Shown here in pieces: positions 7,715 through 14,858 of a DNA stretch of 64,000 nt. The notes under the pieces were generated by a model that was given only the letters and a program-made list of their open reading frames with translations, was not told the origin of the DNA and searched no databases. Position 1 is the stretch's first letter. Each line of letters opens with the position of its first letter. Source of the stretch: Candidatus Woesearchaeota archaeon. Its GTDB lineage: Archaea > Nanobdellota > Nanobdellia > Woesearchaeales > GW2011-AR4. Position numbers and translations under genes: made by a program. The DNA is taken from positions 1-64,000 of the forward strand of contig JACPMR010000004.1 in the NCBI GenBank assembly GCA_016185945.1. Reading direction: 5' to 3'.

Positions 7715-8119
7715 TTACTCCAACCTTCTTAAAAATCCTTTCAGGTTCAAAACCCGAAATTTATCAAATTTCCTGGATTTTAAGAAATGTCTATTTTCTG
7801 TTATTAAATAATTTGCATTTATACGCTCACAAAAAGCTGCTAGTGCAATATCACCTTTTTTTAAACCGAGTTTTTTGTATTTCTCTATTAAATCATTTGG
7901 GATCTGTTCTGTGATAACCTCAAATCTAGGATTTTTCAACATGTTGAAAAAGTCTTTAATAGACTCTTTTCTTATATTCCTAAGTACTTCTTGAACAATC
8001 AAATCAGTTAAGAGAAATTTTATCGCTTTGTAGTCCAACAATTTCAACATGTCACTAGATTTGTTACCAAAATAGAAAACATACTCGTTACTGTCCAAAA
8101 CCAATTTTAACTCAACCAT
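7715..8119 (-). CDS. vapC: PIN-domain RNase toxin (VapC-like)
   Basis: A 134-residue protein of PIN-domain length. Acidic residues sit at the expected places: LDSNEY near residue 9, a glutamate in IVQEVLRNI (about 44), GDIALAAF (about 96) and the LITENRHF segment (about 105-115). PIN toxins cleave RNA, often tRNA, using Mg2+. The start overlaps the end of the antitoxin-like gene at 8112-8411 by eight bases, which is the usual VapBC coupling. The actual RNA target is unknown. Confidence 0.85.
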   Translation of the reverse strand: MVELKLVLDSNEYVFYFGNKSSDMLKLLDYKAIKFLLTDLIVQEVLRNIRKESIKDFFNMLKNPRFEVITEQIPNDLIEKYKKLGLKKGDIALAAFCERINANYLITENRHFLKSRKFDKFRVLNLKGFLRRLE

Positions 8120-8411
8120 AAATAAACTTAAATTTTTCTTCCCAAAGCTGCTCCCTCGTCTTTCTTAGTCTCTTTATAATATCTTCTTGAGCAAGTTTTG
8201 AAGTATCAAACCCTTTATGTTTTTCCTCTTTAAACCATTTTCTCAGTATTTTCATTTTCTCTATCTGAGATTTATTTAACTCAATTTCATCTTTAATGCC
8301 TTCTCGAACTAGCTCAGAAAAATTGGAGTATAAGCCTTCCTCTATCAAAATCTTTGATTTCTCAACAAGCTTCTTTGGTAGTGTTATATTGATTCTTTGG
8401 ATTTCCGACAT
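8112..8411 (-). CDS. vapB: Ribbon-helix-helix antitoxin (VapB-like)
   Basis: A 99-residue protein starting at MSEIQRINITLPKKLVEK, a typical ribbon-helix-helix strand followed by a helix with NFSELVREGIKDEI. A frame opens six codons earlier, but the inner ATG fits the RHH start. The C-terminal part is charged and would wrap the toxin. It precedes and overlaps the PIN gene. As with other RHH antitoxins it should bind its own promoter; AATACACACCCAATACACAC just upstream is a tandem repeat that could be the operator. Confidence 0.8.
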   Translation of the reverse strand: MSEIQRINITLPKKLVEKSKILIEEGLYSNFSELVREGIKDEIELNKSQIEKMKILRKWFKEEKHKGFDTSKLAQEDIIKRLRKTREQLWEEKFKFIYG

Positions 8412-8447
8412 AATACACACCCAATACACACTAATATTTAAATCTTT

Positions 8448-9284
8448 CTACTCCCTCAAAATCTGGTCTGTCCTTTTAAATTCCAAATTCATTCCTTTCA
8501 GCAAATCAACAATTCTCTGCTTTTCTGTTCCCAGCCCCTTCCAGTCCAAAACAACAAAATCAATTTTTTCTTTTGTTTTTTGTATTGATTGTTTTATTAG
8601 ATTTTCATCCAATTTTTCCAGCAGATATTTCGGACAGATATGGGAAAATGCAACGTCTGTCCTTAAAATTATTTTGTTAAAGCTAAAACAGTAGTGTGGG
8701 CCGCCTATGCCGATTGCAACTTTGTAATTTGAATTTTTGCTGTCAAGCGCATTTATTATCGTTTTAGCAATTACCTCTCCATTCAGTTTATCATTCCACT
8801 CCCTTTCCGTGCTTCCAATCTCAACAAAAACTGCTGGCTTTTCAACATAAGGGCCATGATGTGTTGCCTCCATTGTTAGTTCATAGTTTGTATCTTTTGC
8901 GATATTATTTAATTCAACAAAAAGATTTTTCAATAAAACTGCTGACGAAAAGCAAAGCTTTCCTTCTTCTCCCCCTAATTCCGCCTTGTCCCAGTTGCCT
9001 ATTGAATGCACTGCAAAGCTCGGCGTGTTTTCTTTTGAACGATGCTTTGAGGCAAAAATAAATAAATCGGCATCGATTTTCTTGTCAACTTGCTCAGAAT
9101 GGATTAATTCATTGTTTGTCAAATAAAGTCTTATTGCTTTGTTTGTAATCTTGTTATATTGAAAAACATCATTATTATCAAATTTTTCATCAATTTTTTC
9201 AAAATCAAATAGCTCAATCAAACTATTCCTTATATTGATTCCCGCAGAGTCTTTTGAAGAAGCTATGATTGCTGTTTGCTGCAT
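8448..9284 (-). CDS. dtdA: D-aminoacyl-tRNA deacylase (DTD2 type)
   Basis: A 278-residue protein matching the archaeal and plant D-aminoacyl-tRNA deacylase DtdA. It has the central MEATHHGPYVEKPAVFVEIGSTEREW segment, FASKHRSKENTPSFAVHSIGN, and the GIGGPHYC stretch. The enzyme removes D-amino acids (and aldehyde adducts) wrongly linked to tRNA and uses zinc. Length is normal. It stands alone between the VapBC pair and the DUF218 gene. Confidence 0.92.
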   Translation of the reverse strand: MQQTAIIASSKDSAGINIRNSLIELFDFEKIDEKFDNNDVFQYNKITNKAIRLYLTNNELIHSEQVDKKIDADLFIFASKHRSKENTPSFAVHSIGNWDKAELGGEEGKLCFSSAVLLKNLFVELNNIAKDTNYELTMEATHHGPYVEKPAVFVEIGSTEREWNDKLNGEVIAKTIINALDSKNSNYKVAIGIGGPHYCFSFNKIILRTDVAFSHICPKYLLEKLDENLIKQSIQKTKEKIDFVVLDWKGLGTEKQRIVDLLKGMNLEFKRTDQILRE

Positions 9285-9339
9285 AATAACTAGAATTTTT
9301 AATTAATTTATAAGTTTAATTACTTGGCTTAATTGGCGG

Positions 9340-9975
9340 CTAGTAAAATCTCCTCCTAAATTCATGCGGAATACTTTTATATAATTCATTAACATCAAAC
9401 AATCTTGCCTCTATCGCAGCAGAATCTCCACGCTTAATATCATCACCAAAATTTCTTAGAAACCAGTCAAGATTTCTTTCTTCTCTCTCTAGCCACCAAG
9501 AATTGTTGTCAAGAGGGGTAGCAACTCCTGCAAATTCTGTTTTGAAATCTGGGCCTAACACCTTATCGTAAATAATTCGGCATCTAGGTACGTGAAAATT
9601 GCTAGTTACTATTACATTGTTTTCCCATCTCTTCGGCTTTAAAAACATCTCTTTAACATAATATGCTTCTCCTATTGTATCCCTTGAATATGGCTGAATA
9701 AGAATTTGTTCTAAAGGAACACCTTGTTTTAAGGCATATTCTGCCATTAAAAGTCCGTGAAACATTTCCACCCCATATGACAGATAATAACCGCCTTGAA
9801 TATATCCGCTTCCTCCATTCATTATAACAACATCAGCAACACCTTGCCTAAAAAGTTCTATGCCTTTGTCAACTCTCTGGTTTGACTCCCCTGTTAGTTG
9901 CAGGTTTGGAGTTATATCCCTTGAAAGTACAATGATTGAATCTTTTCTGTCCATATCAGTTTGTATCACATTCAA
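9340..9975 (-). CDS. DUF218 (YdcF/SanA-like) protein
   Basis: A 211-residue protein with the DUF218 fold: IIVLSRDI at the start, RVDKGIELFRQGVADVVIMNGG, a YSRDTIGEAYYVKEMFL segment and VIVTSNFHVPRCRIIYDKVLG. The S-R-D-T and S-N-F-H signatures are the family's conserved active-site region. Members such as E. coli YdcF bind SAM or act in envelope maintenance. No signal peptide or membrane helix, so it is cytoplasmic here. The initiation codon may be at MDRKDS, seven codons in. Substrate unknown. Confidence 0.8.
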   Translation of the reverse strand: MNVIQTDMDRKDSIIVLSRDITPNLQLTGESNQRVDKGIELFRQGVADVVIMNGGSGYIQGGYYLSYGVEMFHGLLMAEYALKQGVPLEQILIQPYSRDTIGEAYYVKEMFLKPKRWENNVIVTSNFHVPRCRIIYDKVLGPDFKTEFAGVATPLDNNSWWLEREERNLDWFLRNFGDDIKRGDSAAIEARLFDVNELYKSIPHEFRRRFY

Positions 9976-10075
9976 TCATTTAAATCTTTCTATTATTAAC
10001 TACTAATAAGTTAATAAAATTTTAGAAGTACGCAAAAAAGTCCACTAAAGGCGACAAAGCCAGACACCCAAAAAT

Positions 10076-10182
10076 AAATAAGTATTTAAATAAGTAATAA
10101 AATAAGTAATTATCTTTTAATAATCTTCTGTTTAAAATCACAAAACTTATAAATAAGTAAATTTTTAAGTATAAAAATAAGT
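10076..10182 (+). promoter_or_regulatory. AATAAGTA iteron cluster (probable operator)
   Basis: Six or seven copies of AATAAGTA or close variants lie between 10076 and 10182, ending at the start of the AbrB-like gene at 10186. The direct repeats cover its promoter, so autoregulation by the product is likely. Confidence 0.5.
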
Positions 10183-10185
10183 AAA

Positions 10186-10383
10186 ATGGCTGAGTTCCGA
10201 AGAAAGCTGTACAAAAGGGGTTCTAGCTTTGAGACTACAATTCCAATGCCTTTGATTCTCATGCTTGACAAGAATAAGAAGTACAATGTAGTATTCTTTT
10301 ACGATGAAGAATCAAACAAATGGTATATTAAATTTGAAGAGCAAGGAGGTGAGAAAAAGGGTTTAGACAAAAGATTGGAATAA
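10186..10383 (+). CDS. AbrB/SpoVT-like small regulator
   Basis: A 65-residue protein. MAEFRRKLYKRGSSFETTIP resembles the first strands of swapped-hairpin (SpoVT/AbrB) DNA-binding domains, followed by a hydrophobic LILMLDKNKKYNVVFFYD. The C-terminus is charged. The ATG lies at the end of the AATAAGTA repeats and the gene is probably leaderless, so it may bind those repeats itself. The next 250 bases hold element E2, and the following genes may or may not share its promoter. Confidence 0.6.
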   Translation: MAEFRRKLYKRGSSFETTIPMPLILMLDKNKKYNVVFFYDEESNKWYIKFEEQGGEKKGLDKRLE

Positions 10384-10432
10384 AAGCAATTTCAATAATC
10401 AACAACGAAAACACCAATAAAAAATAAAATAA

Positions 10433-10600
10433 TTCAATCAATGTCGCTTCCCAATATCTGCAAAGGTTATGTGGGAGCCCAGCTCAGGAATTTTTGCCTG
10501 AATGCAGCAATAAATAGATAGGCGCGGAGGAGGAGCACAAAGGAATGTTACTTCCATAGCAGACTGCCGAGGCGCACTATAATTTGCGAAGCGGATTGAA
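10433..10600 (+). repeat. Dispersed structured element E2
   Basis: A 168-base element of the same family as E1, with TTCAATC and GATTGAA ends, CGCTTCCCA near the start, and the same 36-base 3' end. It lies 46 bases before the gene at 10646. Confidence 0.6.
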
Positions 10601-10645
10601 AAATTAAAAACCAATTAAATATAAAAAATAATGAGGTGAAAGCAA

Positions 10646-10984
10646 ATGAGCAGGCGCTTTGAAGATGTTATGGATATCTTGGATTACAACGAGCTGATGC
10701 GCTTCAAGAATGACTTGGACAGCGGCGCAATAACACTGAAAAAATTGCTTGAAGAGAAAATCAAAAATAAATTAAAAGAGCATGAAAAAGTCTGCGCAAC
10801 TTGCTCAAGTGAATTGAATTTCTACAAGACAAACAACTACACCTTAATCTTTGGTCCAGACGACTTCAAGAAAAAGGCAAGCTTTTGCGGATTGGACTGC
10901 TTAGAGTACTTCCTGATTAAATTAAAAAACATGAAAATTAAGCAAAAGGAAGACAATGTAAGCAATATGGATAGATATTTGTAA
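10646..10984 (+). CDS. Small protein with two cysteine pairs, unknown function
   Basis: A 112-residue protein, helical at the N-terminus. Residues about 50-95 carry CATC and, some 30 residues later, CGLDC, which could bind one zinc ion. GAGGTG eight bases before the ATG is a good Shine-Dalgarno sequence. Its stop is directly followed by the ATG of the next gene, so it probably belongs to the 10646-14020 operon of surface proteins. I recognise no family. Confidence 0.6.
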   Translation: MSRRFEDVMDILDYNELMRFKNDLDSGAITLKKLLEEKIKNKLKEHEKVCATCSSELNFYKTNNYTLIFGPDDFKKKASFCGLDCLEYFLIKLKNMKIKQKEDNVSNMDRYL

Positions 10985-10985
10985 A

Positions 10986-12107
10986 ATGCAGAATAAGGTA
11001 AATAAAAAATCACAAATAGGAATTTACTTTTTGCTAGGCTTAGTTATACTAATAGGCTTTGGATTTGTATCTTATATAAAAAATAATAAAATCAAGGAGG
11101 CAGATGTTCAAGAAGTTAGCCAAATACCATTTGATATTGAATCAATTGGCTTATATACAGACAATTGTGTCAAGGATACTGGAAAGAAAGCATTAATCCA
11201 TATAGGTAAACATGGAGGTTATTATAATTTAAAAAAGCCATATTTATTTGACGAAAACTTTAAGCTTCCTTATTATGTTGAAAAAGGGTTGGATTTTTCG
11301 CCATCCGTTAATGATATAGAAGCAGAGATTTCTAAATATATGGATGCTAATTTACAGTCTTGTATTAACAATTTTGATGAATTTAAAAAGCAGGGTTTTG
11401 ATATAAAGCAAGGAAAACTTAAATCTAATACAATTATAGGTTTGGATTCTGTTTCTATAAATGTAAATTTTCCTGTTGTTACCAAGAAAGGTGATGCTCT
11501 AATCAGTCTGAATGATTTCAAAACAGTCGTTGATTTGCCATTGTTGAGAATACATAACATCAGCAGAGAGATTGTCAAAGAGCAGATTCAAAACCCAAAT
11601 TCTGTATGCATAAGTTGCTTGTATGATTTAGGGGAAGAAAATAACCTTAATGTTGATGTTGTAAACTATGAAAATACCTCATCTTTGGTGTTTGAAATAA
11701 GTTATTTTAATGTAACTGAAGATAATATTATCAAATCTCCTTATAATTTTACCTTTGCAGTCAGGCTATTTGATGTTTCTTGTGAGAATTTTGCTGGTGT
11801 TGATGACTCTTACTTCGTAGAGCAATGCGCTGAAGAAAGGATACGAAGTTCTACTCAAGAAATTCAAATCCAAGAAGTGCCTGATTTGCAGGCAAAAGTC
11901 GGACAATTGTTTAATTATAGGATTATCGCGATTGGCAAAAATCTGAGATTTGAAGATTATACTGAATTGTTCGATATAAAGCAAGATGGAAATATAGAGT
12001 TTATTCCAACAATTGAACAGATTGGAAACCATAGCATTTGGGTTAATGTTAAGGATATATTTGAACGGGAAAGTTTTGTAAATTTTAATGTTGAGGTGTT
12101 TGGATGA
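10986..12107 (+). CDS. Pilin-like signal secreted/anchored protein
   Basis: A 373-residue protein. It starts with a class III (type IV pilin-like) signal: KKSQIG followed by the hydrophobic helix IYFLLGLVILIGFGFVSYI. The mature part is polar, with paired cysteines (CISC, and DVSCEN), and ends with a region (residues about 300-373) that looks like an Ig/cadherin-like repeat, with QVGQLFNYRI-like start and GNHSIWVNVKD end. Its stop overlaps the start of the next gene by four bases. It is probably part of the cell surface. Many DPANN archaea encode similar proteins; function unknown. Confidence 0.65.
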   Translation: MQNKVNKKSQIGIYFLLGLVILIGFGFVSYIKNNKIKEADVQEVSQIPFDIESIGLYTDNCVKDTGKKALIHIGKHGGYYNLKKPYLFDENFKLPYYVEKGLDFSPSVNDIEAEISKYMDANLQSCINNFDEFKKQGFDIKQGKLKSNTIIGLDSVSINVNFPVVTKKGDALISLNDFKTVVDLPLLRIHNISREIVKEQIQNPNSVCISCLYDLGEENNLNVDVVNYENTSSLVFEISYFNVTEDNIIKSPYNFTFAVRLFDVSCENFAGVDDSYFVEQCAEERIRSSTQEIQIQEVPDLQAKVGQLFNYRIIAIGKNLRFEDYTELFDIKQDGNIEFIPTIEQIGNHSIWVNVKDIFERESFVNFNVEVFG

Positions 12108-14020
12108 AAAGGAAAATTTTAGTTATTCTTGCTATGGTTTTTTTATTTAATATCATCCTAACCTATTCACAAACTCAGGATGTGAAAGCTATCCCAAGTT
12201 GTTCTGATCCTACTAAAATAACTGAGCAATGCTACTCTAACACAAATTCTTATCTCGATTCAAAATTCTACCAGAATTCTGACCCAAAAAAATGGAACTT
12301 TAGAGATCCTAACTTTGACTATAACAAGATACCAGTCAATAAATACAAAGAATTGCCTTATGATAATCCAAATCTTGACCATTCAAAATTAAATCCGAAT
12401 AAGTACATAGCAGCATTTGGTTGTCCTAGTTGCAGTTTTAATTTGTTTAAACAAGTTAGATATTCTAAAAATGGTGTCTTTCATCCCAAAACTGGGTTTG
12501 CAAGAGTCCCAACTGGTTACCCCCCATCTACATTATTTATTTCACGTGAAGAGGGAATCTTTATAGTAATGCCACAAAAAATAGATGAAAAATTCAAGTT
12601 AGATACATCAGACATAGGTAGTGCAACTATAGTGACAACCTTATACAATCGTAACCAAAAAATAACTCTATCTAATGGTGCAGCTATAAAAGGATGGATT
12701 GGATTTTCTAACAATCATCCATTTGTACCAAAAAATTTTGAATTAATAGTAGATGGAGTAAAAATTAAACCAAAAGTTGATGTTGCCTTATATTTTGATG
12801 GTAGAGAGCATCAAGGAAATTATGTTTCATTTGAAGGGCAAAAAAAATTAATAGCAGCTGGAAATAATTTTGATTTGGAGTTCACACCCGAAAATAAATT
12901 AGTCAAAGTATTCTATGAGCCAAAAATAAGAGAACTTGCTCAGCGTGATATATTAACAATGTCAGTTGGTGATGGAATTTCCAAATCTGGAAAAATCTCA
13001 TTCATAAATCGGGAAGATCAAAATCTTTTGTCATTATTGAATGTTAAAGGATTCCTAAGGATACGTAATGACGGTAGTGAAACGACGGTTGATGGCACGA
13101 AAGTCAAGCAAAATCTTATTCAAATATCTCTTACAGAATTTTTTCAGGATATTGTCTTAGATTTTACTGATGCAGTATCAATGCAAATGGTAGTTGAAGA
13201 AGATTTAAAAAAAGTTTATACATTTGATGAGAAGCGTAGCATAAAAGTAATGAGTATAGAGCAAGCGAGAAAACTTGATTTATTGAGAGAGAATATACTA
13301 AAACAACATAATGTTATTTTGACTGGATTTTTCGATGAAAATTCACTTACAGATTTTACTAAATCTCTTAAAAACATAAAGGAAAGATTAGGTATAGATT
13401 TTTTCGCTTTTGAAAGAATTAAAGGTAAAAAATTAGAGGTATTTGAATATCTCCAAATAGAGAAGAAATATGGCGTAGCAACGGCACATTCTGAAGAAGC
13501 TATAATAAGATGGGTCCTTGATACAAGAACAAGAAATGATATATTAACTTCTCGTCGATATACAAATAAGGAACTTGATTTTAGCGAAGCATTTACTCAT
13601 GAAGTTGGGCATATTTTATTTTCAGATCAATCAATCGTTCAGAGAATTATAGCGAAGAGCGCCGAATATAAAATGACTCAATTTAGTTTGGGTGGAAGCA
13701 CATTGTTGCCTAGTGACATTATATCAGCCTTGGTCAATAGGCTTGCAGGTAGGGATACCTTACTTCTTTTTCCAACATTCTCCTCGCTCAGAAATATAGA
13801 CGAATTTATAGGGGAAATTTTTTATACAATGGTGCATAGACCACAATGGTTTACTGATCCTTCTGAGGGATTATGCATTAAAAATCAAGAAGGGGCAGAC
13901 TGTCCTAAACTAGAACCGCCTGTAAGTGCTGGAGTTCTTAAGAGAAGACAAGCATTTAGGGAAATAATACTCGAAGAACTACAAAAAAGGTATAAAAATG
14001 AGCAAGCGGCTAAAAAATAA
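12104..14020 (+). CDS. Secreted HExxH metalloprotease-like protein
   Basis: A 638-residue protein with a signal peptide (residues 1-22, KRKILVILAMVFLFNIILTYS). The middle (about 150-330) is strand-rich and resembles a FecR- or Ig-like region. HEVGH at residues 499-503, inside SEAFTHEVGHILF, is the zinc-binding motif of many metallopeptidases; a glutamate in FIGEIFYTMVH near residue 567 is a candidate third ligand. It overlaps the preceding gene by four bases. Substrate unknown; it may process surface proteins, host material or cell-wall components. The family could not be named. Confidence 0.65.
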   Translation: MKRKILVILAMVFLFNIILTYSQTQDVKAIPSCSDPTKITEQCYSNTNSYLDSKFYQNSDPKKWNFRDPNFDYNKIPVNKYKELPYDNPNLDHSKLNPNKYIAAFGCPSCSFNLFKQVRYSKNGVFHPKTGFARVPTGYPPSTLFISREEGIFIVMPQKIDEKFKLDTSDIGSATIVTTLYNRNQKITLSNGAAIKGWIGFSNNHPFVPKNFELIVDGVKIKPKVDVALYFDGREHQGNYVSFEGQKKLIAAGNNFDLEFTPENKLVKVFYEPKIRELAQRDILTMSVGDGISKSGKISFINREDQNLLSLLNVKGFLRIRNDGSETTVDGTKVKQNLIQISLTEFFQDIVLDFTDAVSMQMVVEEDLKKVYTFDEKRSIKVMSIEQARKLDLLRENILKQHNVILTGFFDENSLTDFTKSLKNIKERLGIDFFAFERIKGKKLEVFEYLQIEKKYGVATAHSEEAIIRWVLDTRTRNDILTSRRYTNKELDFSEAFTHEVGHILFSDQSIVQRIIAKSAEYKMTQFSLGGSTLLPSDIISALVNRLAGRDTLLLFPTFSSLRNIDEFIGEIFYTMVHRPQWFTDPSEGLCIKNQEGADCPKLEPPVSAGVLKRRQAFREIILEELQKRYKNEQAAKK

Positions 14021-14163
14021 CCAAAATGCATTATAAAACTATTGAGCAAATCTATAACAAACCAACAACATTTATTTTCTATATAGGAAGTAAGTATTAA
14101 TAGTAAAAATCATACCTAAAAAATAGGAAAATATATAAATAAATATAATTTATTACCAAATAA

Positions 14164-14277
14164 ATGGTAAAAATTGAAACTTTATTAAGCGAAGGAAAAA
14201 TAAGCAAAATCAGCGAATTAGAATTAAAAAGATACGTTGACTTTTTTGAAAACTCTTATAAAGAGTTATTGAAATGA
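14164..14277 (+). CDS. 37-residue protein coupled to nucleotidyltransferase
   Basis: A very short gene, ATG at 14164, product MVKIETLLSEGKISKISELE and on to ELLK. Its TGA overlaps the ATG of the nucleotidyltransferase gene by four bases (ATGA). TTATTACCAAATAAATGG and an AATATATAAATAAATA box about 30 bases upstream give a promoter. It could be a small antitoxin-like partner or only a leader peptide. It is included because of the coupling and the promoter. Confidence 0.45.
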   Translation: MVKIETLLSEGKISKISELELKRYVDFFENSYKELLK

Positions 14278-14834
14278 TTGCCTCAATATTTAATAAGGAT
14301 GTTTTGGAAGTATTGACTTTATTTTCAGTATCGCCAGGCTCGAAATTCCTGAGGAAGGAATTAAAAGAAAGGACAAAATTAAATAATATAAACTTGGATA
14401 ATGCAATAAACACTTTATTAAACTCTGATTTAATCAAAAAGGAAAAAAGATTTTTGCTATTGAATTTTGACAATGCCAAAGAAATAATCAAAGTAGTATC
14501 GAATGAATATAAAACATTAAGGGAACTGCCATTTGATGCTTATTTTTCAGTTATTAATATTATCTTTCACTTAAGCAAATTAAAAGGCATTCATGCTTAC
14601 CTCTTTGGAAGCTACGCAAAATTAGTTTATAAGGAAACTTCAGACATTGACATAGCAATCGTATCTGATAAAATAACTGCAAATGAAAAAAAAGAGATTA
14701 ATAGATTAACACGAAAATTAGAAACAAGATATAGAAAAAAGATTGAATTCCATTATTTTGGAATGAATTTTTACAAGAACAAAAAAGACCCTATTGTGCA
14801 GGAAATAATAAAAAATGGGGTAAGATTGATATAA
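14274..14834 (+). CDS. Winged-helix plus MNT-type nucleotidyltransferase
   Basis: A 186-residue protein. Residues 10-65 look like a winged helix (LRKELKERTKLNNINLDNAINTLL). Residues 105-180 form a minimal nucleotidyltransferase: GSYAK at 112-116 and TSDIDIAI with aspartates 124 and 126, the metal-binding pair. MNT domains often act as antitoxins or toxins with HEPN partners by adding AMP to a partner protein or to tRNA. No HEPN gene is next to it; the only coupled gene is the 37-codon one upstream. Confidence 0.75.
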   Translation: MIASIFNKDVLEVLTLFSVSPGSKFLRKELKERTKLNNINLDNAINTLLNSDLIKKEKRFLLLNFDNAKEIIKVVSNEYKTLRELPFDAYFSVINIIFHLSKLKGIHAYLFGSYAKLVYKETSDIDIAIVSDKITANEKKEINRLTRKLETRYRKKIEFHYFGMNFYKNKKDPIVQEIIKNGVRLI

Positions 14835-14858
14835 TAAGTTAAAACAAACCAAATAAAA

